From Ampelomyces quisqualis (lineage: Eukaryota; Ascomycota; Dothideomycetes; Pleosporales; Phaeosphaeriaceae), in assembly GCA_018398575.1 (NCBI GenBank), contig JAGTXZ010000001.1:90001-140000 (forward strand): 50,000 bases of DNA, read 5' to 3'. Positions 10,195 to 23,100 of this stretch are shown here, piece after piece. A program made the translations under genes and the position numbers. Below the pieces are notes generated by a model, which was not told where the DNA came from, ran no database searches, and saw only the letters and a list, made by a program, of their open reading frames with translations. Position 1 is the first letter of the stretch. Each line of letters starts with the position of its first letter.

Positions 10195-12800
10195 AGTAAG
10201 TGTAAAGTTACTAGTACGTTTAGAGTAGGTAGTAGGTTTAAGGTAGCTTTAGTTAATTATAATAGTACTCTTAATATGTAATTAAGTTAAGTAAATATTA
10301 GAAAAAAAATTATAAACTTTATTTTTTCTAGATAGTAGTAATCTTATATCTTACTATATCTTAATCTAATATTTATAATAACTTATCTACTCTTATATAT
10401 AGAGACTTATATAAGTATAAAGTATAAAATAGATAATTTTTGTTTATTTAATATAAAAGTGTTAGTCTTTTTCCTAAAATTATAAAACTATTCTTATTAT
10501 TTTAGAATCTTTCTATAAGAATTAAGACAAAAAATTAAATTATTAAATAGTAGAAATATTTTTAGAGTTATAATATCTCTTATACGTCTAACTGCTATAA
10601 TATAAAAATATATTACCTTTCTATTAGTAAAAATAAACTTATATTAGTCTTAGTAAATAGAATAATAAATTCTAGTTTATCTTAAACATAGTACCTATTA
10701 TATTAGTTAATAAAGAATATTTATAATTACTTTACTATATTCTTATTCTCTAGTACTTATTAAATACAAATATTAGTAGGCTTTTTAAAGTTATATATAT
10801 AGAAGTATTACTATATTAGAGTATACTCTTACTACTTTTTTAAACTTATAATAAAAATAAGAAAAAGAAAAGAAAATAAAAGACTAATAATTCTTTACAG
10901 CAAAGTTAGTATATATATCTAATATTACTAAACCTTAAAATTATACAATTCTTTACAAGTATTAGAAAGCTTACTTCTACTAAGAAAAAAAAAACTATTA
11001 TTAGTTGTTACTTTCTTCTAGTATAACTTAAGAAAAGAAAGGTATAGATCTAGAGATTTTTAGTATTTCTAGCTTATATAGATACTTAACTTAAACTAGG
11101 CTAGATCTAATATACTATAGGTAGAATAAAGATAGTACTAGTATAAAACTTATATAAGTAGCTTTTTTAGTATAAAACTTATATAAGTAGCTTTTTTAGT
11201 ATAGATTCTATTAGTTTCTAGTAAACTTTATATAACACTAGTTAGAGAAAGATATTACTAGCTTCTTAGTTTAGATTATAATTTTCTTTTACTAGATATT
11301 ATATAATAATTGTAAAAACTAGATATTACTAGATTTTTAGTCTATATTATTTTTTTCTATACTAGAATTTATATAATATACTATAAATAACGTGTTAGCT
11401 TTATTAGGTAAGATTATATTATATTATAGTTAAAAACAATATTTTTCTAGTTTAAAATAGTCCTAGCTTTATTAGCTAAGATTATATTATATTAGAAAAA
11501 TATATTTCTCTAGTTTAAAATAGAGATAAGTAGCTTAACTAGTCTATATATAATTATTATATAGTTAAAATCTATAAAATTCTAGTTTAGAAAAGATATA
11601 ACAAGCTTTATAGATAATATAATAATAGTTTAGAGTAGAATCTATATTATACTAGTAGATTATATAAGATTAATATACTAGTTTAGATACTATTATTTTA
11701 AAGTAAAATCTTTATTATACTAGTATAGAACTATTCTTTAGTATTTAAAGTAAATGTAATAGAGTAAAAACTAAATATTAGTAGCTCTACTTATTTAGAC
11801 TATACATTATAAAAAAAGATATTAATAATTCTACTTATCTAGATTATCTTAGTTTGTATTAAAATTTATACTATATTAGTAATAAGAGACGTTAGTAGTT
11901 TTACACAAATATATTATACTAGTATTAGTAGTTTAAACATATATATTATATTATTTTATAGTTAGAATATAACTTATACTAGTAAGAAATAGATAGTAGT
12001 AGCGTTACTTGTCTAGATTATTATTATCTATATTTAGAGCTACTAGATTTTTTCTATTTTAAATAAAAAGCTAGTAGGTTATTTAAAACTCTGTTTTCTT
12101 ATCTAGTATAGTTATATAGAATATTAGTAGGCTTAGAAAAGATATAAGAACGTAAAGTAGTAATATTAGTTGTAGCTCTAATACTTAGCTCTAACTTTTT
12201 AAAATTTATAAGAAGTTTATTTCTATATCTTAGGTAAGAGAAGAATCTTCTATTAGTTATATTAAATAGAAGTTTTGTTTTACAAGCTATATATTTCTTT
12301 ATAAAAGAAAATTTATATTTAGTTTCTACTAATCTCTTGTTCTATATAGTAGAATTTTTTTGTTATAGTAAATAAGCTAGTAATACTATTATACATAGAA
12401 GAAAAAACTATACTAGTTTTAAAAAGATATAAACAGCTCTACTAGTATAGATCTAATAATAATATATTATAAATATATATAATTTTAATACAAAGAAAAG
12501 TAGCTAGACTAGTATAGATTATAATTAAGATTTTTCTTTAGAGTTTAGGGTATATAAGTACCTTTATAATTTAGATTATACTAGTATAGAATAAGATTTG
12601 TAGCTTTATTAGTATAGATAATATTATTCTATTATAGAATATTTCTTCTAGTACTAAAATAGTTTATTTGTAGCTTTATTTGTATGTATAATATTATTTT
12701 ATAGTTAGAATATAACTTATACTAGTAAGAAATAGAAAGTAGTTGCTCTACTTATCTAGATTATATAATTTTTGGTTAAAATACATTGTTATACAAGTAA

Positions 12801-13628
12801 AAACCAAGGCAAGTGTAACTTAGCAATTATAGGTTTATGCTTTTGGTAACAGTGCGCAGGTTGCGCAACCTCTGCACCAAATTTACTTAACCTCCAAGAC
12901 CTTTTCCAACACGTTAACCCTGCGCTTACAAAATCAAACCTAAAGGTGTTTGCACGTTACATAAAGGGAGCAGAAAAAATCCTAATTACTTTTCTGCAGC
13001 CTATCTAAAGAAAAACAGTATAGGCTACCTATACGCTATTTTTAGCAGATTAACACGCGAAACAGGCGCTCTTGCTTAGAGGTTTAGGCAGCTTTAGCTA
13101 GTCCTTATGCGTTTGCTTCAAGTCTTGTACTTGCTTGCCTTGTTTTCTTGTAAGCCGCTAGCAAAGGCAACTAAGCTGCGATTACAAGGCCTAGGCCTCT
13201 CTCTTGTAGGTGTTGGCAGCCAAAATTGTTATTGCAGTTATCCTGTGCCTATTGTAGGATAGAAGCCCTGTTAAATTCTAACAGGCACTACGTAGGGTCT
13301 GTAGATTGCTAGCTCTGCTATCTACTTAGCAGATCTTAGGGGACAATTACGTTGTGTATCCGCTTTTAGCGTGTTACAGCACAGGTTTTCTCCTCCTAAG
13401 GGCTGTATGTAGCGGAAATAGATTCTAATAGAAACGTTAGCTATGTCTTGTTGCAGACTAGCTTTTGGAAAACTTAGTAGGGGCAATTGAATTGGTTGTC
13501 TATACTGTTATTGCTATTAGCTTTGATTGTGTAGCAGCTTGGAGCGCTTTGGTGTTCTCCTGCCTAGTAAAAGTTAGCTCCTCTTAGGGGGTCTGTCTTG
13601 GAGTTCCAGCTCTTTGACTTAAGATAGT
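12801..13628 (+). other. 5' external transcribed spacer, unit 2 (inferred)
   Basis: 828 nt, aligning base for base in length with unit 1 at 1868-2695. It carries both C-to-T and G-to-A changes. At 13371-13385 it also shows two unusual G-to-A changes outside the usual context (TTACAGCACAGG for TCGCAGCGCAGG). The transcription start is not visible. Confidence 0.7.
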
Positions 13629-15426
13629 TACCTGGTTGATTCTGCTAGTAGTTATATGCTTGTCTCAAAGATTAAGCTATGCATGTCTAAGTATAAGCAA
13701 TTATACTGTAAAACTGCAAATAGCTTATTAAATCAGTTATTGTTTATTTGATAGTACCTTACTACTTAGACAACTGTAGTAATTCTAGAGCTAATACATG
13801 CTAAAAACCTTAACTTTAGAAGAGGTGTATTTATTAGATAAAAAACCAACGCCCTTTGGAGCTTCTTAGTAATTTATAATAACTTTACAGATCGTATAGC
13901 CTTGCGCTGGCGACAGTTTATTTAAATTTCTGCCCTATTAACTTTTGATAGTAAGGTATTAGCTTACTATAGTTTTAACAGGTAACAGGGAATTAGGGTT
14001 TGATTCTAGAGAGGGAGCCTAAGAAACAGCTACTACATCTAAGGAAGGCAGCAGGCGCGCAAATTACCTAATCCCAACACAAAAAGGTAGTAATAATAAA
14101 TACTAATATAGGGCTCTTTTAGGTCTTGTAATTGGAATAAGTACAATTTAAACCTCTTAACAAGGAACAATTGGAGGGCAAGTCTAGTGCCAGCAGCTAC
14201 AGTAATTCCAGCTCCAATAGCGTATATTAAAGTTGTTGCAGTTAAAAAGCTTGTAGTTGAAACTTAAGTCTGGCTGGCAGGTCTGCCTCACCGCGTGTAC
14301 TTGTCCAGCCAGGCCTTCCTTCTAAAGAACCTCATGCCCTTTACTAGGCGTGTTAGGGACTAGGACTTTTACTTTAAAAAAATTAGAGTGTTTAAAGCAG
14401 GCCTTTGCTTAAATACGTTAGCATAGAATAATAGAATAGGACGTGCAGTTCTATTTTGTTGGTTTCTAGGACTGCTGTAATAATTAATAGGGACAGTTAG
14501 GGGCATTAGTATTCAATTGTTAGAGGTGAAATTCTTGGATTTATTAAAGACTAACTACTGCAAAAGCATTTGCCAAGGATGTTTTTATTAATTAGTAAAC
14601 AAAAGTTAGGGGATTAAAGATGATTAGATACTGTTGTAGTCTTAACTGTAAACTATGCTAACTAGGGATTGGGCGATGTTCTTTTTCTGACTTGCTTGGC
14701 ACCTTACAAGAAATCAAAGTTTTTGGGTTCTGGGGGGAGTATAGTTGTAAGGCTGAAACTTAAAGAAATTAACAGAAGGGCACTACTAGGCGTGGAGCCT
14801 GCGGCTTAATTTGACTTAACACAGGGAAACTTACTAGGTCTAGATAAAATAAGGATTAACAGATTAAGAGCTCTTTCTTGATTTTTTAGGTAGTAGTACA
14901 TGGCTGTTCTTAGTTGGTAGAGTGATTTGTCTGCTTAATTGCAATAACGAACGAGACCTTAACCTGCTAAATAGCTAGGCTAGCTTTGGCTGGTTGCTAG
15001 CTTCTTAGAGGGACTATTGGCTTAAGCTAATAGAAGTTTAAGGCAATAACAGGTCTGTAATGCCCTTAGATGTTCTGGGCCGCACGCGCGCTACACTAAC
15101 AGAGCTAACAAGTTCTTTACCTTAGCTAAAAGGTCTAGGTAATCTTGTTAAACTCTGTTGTGCTAGGGATAGAGCATTGCAATTATTGCTCTTTAACAAG
15201 GAATGCCTAGTAAGCGCGTGTCATTAGCATGCGTTAATTACGTCCCTGCCCTTTGTACACACTGCCTGTCGCTACTACTAATTGAATAGCTTAGTAAGGC
15301 CTTTAGACTGGCTTAGGAAGGTTGGTAACAACTATCCTAAGCTAGAAAGTTTGTTAAACTTAGTTATTTAGAGGAAGTAAAAGTTGTAACAAGGTTTCTG
15401 TAGGTAAACCTGCAGAAGGATCATTA
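13629..15426 (+). rRNA. 18S small-subunit rRNA, unit 2, RIP-type damaged copy
   Basis: 1798-nt small-subunit rRNA from TACCTGGTTGATTCTGCTAG to AAGGATCATTA. Unlike unit 1, transitions occur on both strands: CTGCTAGTAGTTATATG shows C-to-T, while GTAAAACTGCAAATAGCTTA shows both types within 20 bases. The 530 loop near 14191 reads CAGCAGCTACAGTAA for CAGCAGCCGCGGTAA, and the decoding-centre stretch near 15260 reads CACTGCCTGTCGC for CACCGCCCGTCGC. Length and both ends are intact with no indel relative to units 3 and 4, so decay is by point transitions alone. Probably a pseudogene; no intron or insertion is present. Confidence 0.96.
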
Positions 15427-15616
15427 CATTTAGTAGCTTGCTACTGCTAAGAGGGTCTGTTAGGCTGTATAGTATTGCTACTAACGAGCAGCATAATCCT
15501 CTAAGTCAACCCTTGTCTTTTGCGTACCTACGTTTTCTTAGCGGGTATAACCTGCTGGCTGAACAAAATTAAAACCCTTGAATATTTAATTAGTGTCTGA
15601 GAAACTTAATAATTAC
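15427..15616 (+). other. ITS1, unit 2
   Basis: 190 nt. It shares ACGTTTTCTTAGCGG and CTGAACAAAATT with unit 4, where unit 3 has ACGTTTCCTTAGCGG and CTAGACAAAATT. This is part of the evidence that units 2 and 4 are closest relatives. Confidence 0.93.
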
Positions 15617-15773
15617 AACTTTTAACAACAGATCTCTTGGTTCTGGCATTAATAAAGAACGCAGCGAAATGCAATAAGTAGTGTAAATTGCAGAATTTAG
15701 TAAATTATTAAATCTTTGAACGCACATTACGCCCCTTGGTATTCTATGGGGCATGCCTGTTTAAGCGTTATTT
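15617..15773 (+). rRNA. 5.8S rRNA, unit 2
   Basis: Full-length 157-nt 5.8S from AACTTTTAACAACAGATCTC to GTTATTT. Both damage polarities are present: TTTTAACAACAG for TTTCAACAACGG, CATTAATAAAGAAC for CATCGATGAAGAAC, and GTTTAAGCGTTATTT for GTTCGAGCGTCATTT. It keeps CTATGGGGCAT where the other units read TAGGGCAT. Such changes would disturb pairing with 28S. Confidence 0.97.
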
Positions 15774-15925
15774 GTACCCTCAAGCTCTACTTAGTATTAG
15801 GTGTTTGTCTATGCTTTTGCTTAGACTTACCTTAAAGCAATTGGTAGCTAGTGTTTTAGCATAAAAGCGTAGCACATCTTGCACTTCTAGTCTTAAACAC
15901 TAGCTTCCAGTAAGTCCCTTTACGT
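15774..15925 (+). other. ITS2, unit 2
   Basis: 152 nt, opening GTACCCTCAAGCTCTACTTA. The variants CTACTTAGTATTAGG (for CTGCTTGGTGTTGGG) and the AAAGCGTAGCAC stretch are shared with unit 4. Confidence 0.93.
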
Positions 15926-18900
15926 TTAACCTTAGATCAGGTAAGGATACCTGCTAAACTTAAGCATATTAATAAGCAGAGGAGTGGAAAGCTAGATCAG
16001 AATTTGTTTATAACTAGATATGGATATATCAGCTTAAATTTTAAATCTTAGTCTCTCTAGCTTTGTTGTACTCTCCCAGAGAGATGCTTAGTGTTAGCAG
16101 CGGTCTAAGTTCCTTAGAACAGGACGTTACAGAGGGTGAGAATCCTGTACGTAGTCGCTAGCCTTTGCCGTGTAAAGCCCCTTTAACAAGTTAAGTTGTT
16201 TGGAAATGCAGCTCTAAATAGGAGGTAAATTTCTTCTAAAGCTAAATACTAGCCAGAGACTAATAGCGCACAAGTAGAGTAATTAAAAGATAAAAAGCAC
16301 TTTAGAAAGAGAGTTAAATAGCACATAAAATTGTTAAAAAAGAAGCGCTTACAGCCAGACTTGCCTATAGTAGTTTATCTAGACTTTTGTCTAGTGCACT
16401 CTTCTGCAGGCAGGCTAGTATCAGTCTAGGCAATTAAATAAAAGTCTCTATCACGTACCTCTCTTTAGAGAGGCCTTATAGGGGAGACGTTATGCAACTA
16501 GTCTAGACTAAGGTCTGCGCATCTGCTAGGATGCTGGCGTAATAGCTGTAAGCGGCCTGTCTTAAAACACAGACCAAGGAGTCTAACATCTATGCGAGTG
16601 TTTAGGTGTTAAGCCTAAACGCGTAATAAAAGTGAACAGAGGTAGGAACCCTTTAGGTGCACTATTAACTAATCCTAATGTCTTTAGATAGATTTAAGTA
16701 AGAGCATAGCTGTTAGGACCTAAAAGATAGTGAACTATGCTTAAATAGGGTAAAGCCAGAGGAAACTCTGGTAGAGGCTCGCAGCAGTTCTAACGTGCAA
16801 ATTGATTGTCAAATTTGGGCATAGGGGCAAAAGACTAATTAAACTATCTAGTAGCTGGTTCCTGCTAAAGTTTCCCTTAGGATAGCAGTAACGTATTTAG
16901 TTTTATAAGGTAAAGCAAATGATTAGAGGCCTAGGGGTTAAAACAACCTTTACCTATTCTTAAACTTTAAATATGTAAGAAGTTCTTGTTACTTAATTGA
17001 ACGTAGACACTTAAATGTACTGTTACTAGTAGGCTATTTTTAGTAAGTAGAACTAGCGATGCAGGATAAACTAAACGCGGAGTTAAGGTGCCAGAATATA
17101 CGCTTATCAGACACTACAAAAGGTGTTAGTTTATCTAGACAGCAGGACAGTAGCTATAGAAGTTGAAATCTGCTAAGAAGTGTGTAACAACTTACCTGCT
17201 AAATAAACTAGCCCTAAAAATAGATGGCGCTTAAGCGTATTACCTATACCCCGCTGCCAGGGCAGAATTTACGCCCTAGCAAGTAGGCAGGCGTAGAGGC
17301 TTGTAACAAAGCCTTAGGGGTGACCCTAGGTTAAACAGCCTCTAGTGCAGATCTTGGTAGTAGTAGCAAATACTTAAATAAGAACTTTAAGGACTAAAGT
17401 AGAGAAAGGTTCTGTGTAAACAGCAGTTGAACACAGGTTAGTTAATCCTAAGAGATAGAGTAGTTCTGTTTTAATGTTAGCGCTTGCGCTACGCCCTTAA
17501 AAGGGAAGCTAGTTAACATTCTGGCACCTAGATGTAGATTCTCTGCAGCAACGCAATTGAGAGCAGAGACCTTGGCAAGAGCCCTAAGAAGAGTTCTCTT
17601 TTCTTCTTAACAGTCTGTTACCCTAAAATTAGTTTGTCTAGAGCTAGGGTTCAATAGCTAGAAGAGCGCTACACTTTTGCAGCGTTTGGTGCGCTTCTAA
17701 CAAGCCTTAAAAATCCGCTTAAAGAAATAGTTTTTACGCCAAGTTGTACTCATAACTGCAGCAGGTCTCTAAGGTAAAAAGCCTCTAGTTGATAGAACAA
17801 TGTAGATAAGAGAAGTTAGCAAAATAGATCTGTAACTTTAGGAAAAGGATTGGCTCTAAGGGTTAGGTATGTTAGGCCTTAGAGAGAAGCCTCTGGCGCA
17901 AAAGAGCACTAACTGCAAGGTAGGCGCCTTTTAGTGCTAGAGTGCAGACACTCTTAGCAGGCTTTAGCCGTCTAGCGTATGTTTAACAACTAACTTAGAA
18001 CTGGTACAGACAAGAGAAATCTAACTGTCTAATTAAAACATAGCATTGTAATGGCTAGAAAGTAGTGTTAACGCAATGTAATTTCTGCCTAGTGCTCTAA
18101 ATGTTAAAGCAAAGAGATTCAACCAAGCGTAAGTAAACAGCAGGAGTAACTATAACTCTCTTAAGGTAGCTAAATGCCTTGTTATCTAATTAGTAACGCG
18201 CATGAATAGATTAACAAGATTCCTACTATCCCTATCTACTATCTAGCGAAACTACAGCTAAGAGAACAGGCTTAGCCAAATTAGTAGGGAAAGAAGACCC
18301 TGTTAAGCTTGACTCTAGTTTAACATTGTAAAAAGACATAGGGGGTGTAGAATAGGTAGGAGCTTCAGCGCTAGTAAAATACTACTACTCTTATTGTTTT
18401 TTTACTTATTTAATAAAGCAGAGCTAGGCCTTACTGCCTAACTTCTAGCGTTAAGGTCCCTTATAGACTAATCTAGGTTAAAGACATTGTTAGGTAGGGA
18501 GTTTGGCTAGGGCGGCACATCTGTTAAACTATAACGCAGGTGTCCTAAGGGAGACTTATAGAGAACAGAAATCTCTAGTAGAGCAAAAGGGCAAAAGTCC
18601 TCTTAATTTTAATTTTCAGTGTAAATACAAACTATAAAAGTGTAGCCTATTAATCCTTTAGTCCCTTGAAATTTAAGGCTAGAGGTGCCAGAAAAGTTAC
18701 TACAGGGATAACTGGCTTGTAGCAGCCAAGCGTTTATAGCAACGTTGCTTTTTAATTCTTTGATGTTAGCTCTTCCTATTATACCAAAGTAGAATTTGGT
18801 AAGCGTTAGATTGTTTACCTACTAATAGGGAACGTAAGCTAGGTTTAGACTGTTGTAAGACAGGTTAGTTTTACCCTACTAATAACCTTGCCCTAATAGT

Positions 18901-19267
18901 AATACCGCTTAGTACAAGAGGAACTGCAGTTTCAGATAATTAGTTTTTGCGGCTGTCTGACCAGGCATTGCCGCAAAGCTACCATCTGCTAGATTATAGC
19001 TAAACGCCTCTAAGTTAGAATCTATGCCAGAACAGGGTGATTTCTGCCTGCACTAGTTAGATATAAATAGGCCTTTGGCCAAGAACCTTACTAGATTAGC
19101 GTTGGCAGCTCTATTAAAATTAAGACTGCTAGCTAGTGTATTGCAATTGTACAGTGCGCAGGATTAAATTCTTTGTAGACAACTTAGTTGCCTAGCTAGG
19201 TTGTGTAAGTAGTTGAGTAGCCTTGTTGTTACAAGCTACTAAGTGTAAGCCTAATGCTAGCTTAGTT
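15926..19267 (+). rRNA. 28S large-subunit rRNA, unit 2, damaged copy with a divergent D1 block
   Basis: 3342-nt large-subunit rRNA in standard order after ITS2. Most of it follows the other units with C-to-T and G-to-A changes. The exception is 15983-16090, in the D1 region, where the normally very conserved GGAAAAGAAACCAACAGGG start is replaced by GGAGTGGAAAGCTAGATCAG. The next ~85 bases align only loosely, with many transversions, before normal sequence resumes at GTGTTAGCAGCGG. The sarcin-ricin loop at 18911-18924 is AGTACAAGAGGAAC, with the tetraloop G changed to A. In 28S this unit shares many variants with unit 4, not with its neighbour unit 3. Probably nonfunctional. Confidence 0.95.
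15983..16090 (+). other. Divergent D1 segment inside unit 2 28S
   Basis: About 105 nt with sharp edges and nearly the same length as the corresponding stretch in other units (5047-5155 in unit 1). Anchors such as CAGCTTAAATTTTAAATC (consensus CAGCTCAAATTTGAAATC) show it is homologous D1 sequence. The many transversions cannot come from C-to-T damage. It could be a conversion tract from a divergent rDNA lineage, or a chimera or consensus error. Confidence 0.8.
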
Positions 19268-19401
19268 AAATATAGGAATTATCCCTCCTTATCTGGTGTA
19301 ATATTAGGAACATGTCTACCAGAGGGGGATAGTGCTGCAGGAGCGCTAGAATAATCTACGTTTCCAGTCAGAGCATATAGGCGCACTTGCTAGATAATTT
19401 A
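19268..19401 (+). other. 3' flank of 28S (3' ETS candidate), unit 2
   Basis: Equivalent of 8334-8467; the last 81 nt (19321-19401) look identical to unit 1. The first ~50 nt carry C-to-T changes (CTCCTTATCTGGTGTAATA). Confidence 0.6.
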
Positions 19402-20015
19402 GGAGCCTTGTAGGCGCTGCTAGAGATTTTTAGCTGCTCTTGCAAGGGCGTACAGGCTGTCTCTCTATTTATTTAGGGGGCCTTGCAGGTGCTGCTTAAG
19501 ATTTTAGCAGCCTCTGCAAGGGCGTACAGGCTATCTCTCTATTTATTTAGAGGGCCTTGCAGGTGCTGCTAGATTTAGCAGCTCTTGCAAGGGCGTACAG
19601 GCTGTCTCTCTATTTATTTAGGGGGCTGTGCAGGTGCTGCTTGAGATTTTGGCAGCTTCTGTAAGAGCGTACAGGCTGTCTCTCTATTTATTTAGGGGGC
19701 CTTGCAGGTTGTGCTTGAAAATCTTAGGCAGCTTCTATAGGAGCGTACAGGCTGTCTCCCTATTTATTTAGAGGGTCCTACAGGCGCTGCTTGATATTAT
19801 AGCAGCTCTTGTAGGGGCGTATAGGCTGTCTCTCTATTTTACTTGAGATTTTGGCAGCCTCTGCAAGAGGGGCGTATAGGCTGTCTCTCTATTTATTTAG
19901 AGAGTCCTACAGGCGCTCCTTAATATTATAGCAGCTCTTGCAAGAGCGTATAGGCTGTCTATCTATTTATTTAGAGAGCCTTGCAGGTACTGTATAAAAA
20001 TCTCTGGTAGGTAAT
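19402..20015 (+). repeat. ~74-bp spacer tandem repeats, unit 2 (8 copies)
   Basis: Eight copies with GGCTGTCT-type cores near 19455, 19529 (here GGCTATCT), 19600, 19674, 19750, 19824, 19879 and 19953. Spacing is 71-76 bp, with one 55-bp step in the same place as in unit 1. Relative to units 3 and 4, several arms show C-to-T or G-to-A (TTAAGATTTTAGCAGCC versus TTGAGATTTCGGCAGCC in unit 4). Confidence 0.9.
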
Positions 20016-20105
20016 AACTAGTAAGTTTAGAGTAGCTAGTAAGTTTAGAGTAGCTAGTAAGTTTAGAGTAGCTAGTAAGTTTAGAGTAGCTAGTAAGTTT
20101 AAAAT
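20016..20105 (+). repeat. 18-bp tandem repeat array, unit 2 (5 copies)
   Basis: Copies start at 20016, 20034, 20052, 20070 and 20088. Same unit (AGCTAGTAAGTTTAGAGT), same variant first and last copies, one copy fewer than unit 1. Confidence 0.93.
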
Positions 20106-23100
20106 AATAGTACTGTTAAAATTAAAGAATTTTTTAACAAAAATTATTCAAAGAATATTAGATTACAACTAAGTATATTTTAGACAGAAGTAAGCTTATA
20201 TATATACTACTTGTAATGTCTTTGTAAAAATAAAAATAAAAAACTAAGATTTCTAAACTAGAGATTTTTAAAAAAACCTAAAGCCTATATCTATTCTATA
20301 TTAAATTCTAATATAACTAAAGTCTTATCTACTACCTTTTAGTATAAGTAGGCTTATCTATAGATAAATAGTTAAGTAATTAGTTTTAGTTTATTTTATT
20401 AATAAGCTTTATATTTAAATCTTAGAAAAATAATAGTATTTTAAATATCTTAATTTGCAAACAGAAATAAATAAAAACTTAAAATTTATAACAAAAGAGT
20501 TTTAAAGAAACTTAAGCCTATATCTATACTATATTATAATATAATATAACTAAAATCTTATCTACTACCTCTTAACAAAGATACACTTAGATAAAGATAA
20601 AAAGTTAAGTAAATAGCTCTAGTTTAAAGTCTAAAAAGAATAATACTATTTTTAATAGTTTAATTTGTAAACAAATATAAAAAAAAACTATTAACTTTAA
20701 AACTAGAGATTTTAAAAAAACTTAAGTAGAGAATACGTCTAGTTACATAGTCTTTTATCTAATATCTATATAACTTAGGCCTAGTTAGAACTAATATTAT
20801 ACTTCTACTCTAAAAATTGTTTTATAATTAATTCTAAAAAAGGTAACTAGTTAGCCTATACTTAGTAATTATAAATTCCTATATTTAGTAGTACTAAAGA
20901 AGTTACGTAAGCTTCTTTCTTAATTTACCTAAGAAAGCTTTTTATACTTAGTTAGAATAGTTTTTCTCTTTTTAATTATTTCTATTTTAGGTTGTATCTA
21001 GAATAAAATATAGGCCTTAGTAGCTATTTTATTTATAATATCTATTTTTTTAGTTATATATATCCTTAAAGTAGCTAGTAGGTTAGAAGTTACTAGTAAG
21101 TCTAAGGTAGCTAGTAAGTTTAAGGTAGCTAGTAAGTTTAGAGTAGCTAAGGTAGCTAGTAGGTTAAGGTAGCTAATAGAATAAAAGTTACTACTATATT
21201 TTAGGCTCTTATAAATTTAAAATACCTAGTTAGTTAAAGAAAGCTTTTTATACTTAGTTAGAATAGTTTTCCTCTTTTTAATTATTCTTATTTTAGCTTA
21301 TATCTAGAATTTAATATAGGCCTAGGTAGCTAGTAAGTGTAAAGTTACTAGTACGTTTAGAGTAGGTAGTAGGTTTAAGGTAGCTTTAGTTAATTATAAT
21401 AGTACTCTTAATATGTAATTAAGTTAAGTAAATATTAGAAAAAAAATTATAAACTTTATTTTTTCTAGATAGTAGTAATCTTATATCTTACTATATCTTA
21501 ATCTAATATTTATAATAACTTATCTACTCTTATATATAGAGACTTATATAAGTATAAAGTATAAAATAGATAATTTTTGTTTATTTAATATAAAAGTGTT
21601 AGTCTTTTTCCTAAAATTATAAAACTATTCTTATTATTTTAGAATCTTTCTATAAGAATTAAGACAAAAAATTAAATTATTAAATAGTAGAAATATTTTT
21701 AGAGTTATAATATCTCTTATACGTCTAACTGCTATAATATAAAAATATATTACCTTTCTATTAGTAAAAATAAACTTATATTAGTCTTAGTAAATAGAAT
21801 AATAAATTCTAGTTTATCTTAAACATAGTACCTATTATATTAGTTAATAAAGAATATTTATAATTACTTTACTATATTCTTATTCTCTAGTACTTATTAA
21901 ATACAAATATTAGTAGGCTTTTTAAAGTTATATATATAGAAGTATTACTATATTAGAGTATACTCTTACTACTTTTTTAAACTTATAATAAAAATAAGAA
22001 AAAGAAAAGAAAATAAAAGACTAATAATTCTTTACAGCAAAGTTAGTATATATATCTAATATTACTAAACCTTAAAATTATACAATTCTTTACAAGTATT
22101 AGAAAGCTTACTTCTACTAAGAAAAAAAACTATTATTAGTTGTTACTTTCTTCTAGTATAACTTAAGAAAAGAAAGGTATAGATCTAGAGATTTTTAGTA
22201 TTTCTAGCTTATATAGATACTTAACTTAAACTAGGCTAGATCTAATATACTATAGGTAGAATAAAGATAGTACTAGTATAAAACTTATATAAGTAGCTTT
22301 TTTAGTATAAAACTTATATAAGTAGCTTTTTTAGTATAGATTCTATTAGTTTCTAGTAAACTTTATATAACACTAGTTAGAGAAAGATATTACTAGCTTC
22401 TTAGTTTAGATTATAATTTTCTTTTACTAGATATTATATAATAATTGTAAAAACTAGATATTACTAGATTTTTAGTCTATATTATTTTTTTCTATACTAG
22501 AATTTATATAATATACTATAAATAACGTGTTAGCTTTATTAGGTAAGATTATATTATATTATAGTTAAAAACAATATTTTTCTAGTTTAAAATAGTCCTA
22601 GCTTTATTAGCTAAGATTATATTATATTAGAAAAATATATTTCTCTAGTTTAAAATAGAGATAAGTAGCTTAACTAGTCTATATATAATTATTATATAGT
22701 TAAAATCTATAAAATTCTAGTTTAGAAAAGATATAACAAGCTTTATAGATAATATAATAATAGTTTAGAGTAGAATCTATATTATACTAGTAGATAATAT
22801 AAGATTAATATACTAGTTTAGATACTATTATTTTAAAGTAAAATCTTTATTATACTAGTATAGAACTATTCTTTAGTATTTAAAGTAAATGTAATAGAGT
22901 AAAAACTAAATATTAGTAGCTCTACTTATTTAGACTATACATTATAAAAAAAGATATTAATAATTCTACTTATCTAGATTATCTTAGTTTGTATTAAAAT
23001 TTATACTATATTAGTAATAAGAGACGTTAGTAGTTTTACACAAATATATTATACTAGTATTAGTAGTTTAAACATATATATTATATTATTTTATAGTTAG

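Larger units (their letters stand above)
8969..12800. other. AT-rich intergenic spacer between units 1 and 2
   Basis: 3832 bp of A/T-dominated spacer with no plausible gene. It holds degenerate direct repeats of ~205-240 bp (copies starting near 9079, 9314 and 9519), the 95-bp duplication and 18-mer clusters listed separately, and from 10933 onward a repeat of window positions 1-1867, including the 29-bp duplication. Only one YCR/YGR trinucleotide was found in the downstream-of-28S half (TCA near 9010). Surviving CpG in 8969-10932 are near 9599, 9767, 10216 and 10581, all ACGT. Confidence 0.88.

Noticed and set aside
8334..12800. 5S rRNA gene in the spacer
   Set aside because: No stretch resembling fungal 5S was found on either strand; in many filamentous ascomycetes 5S genes are dispersed.
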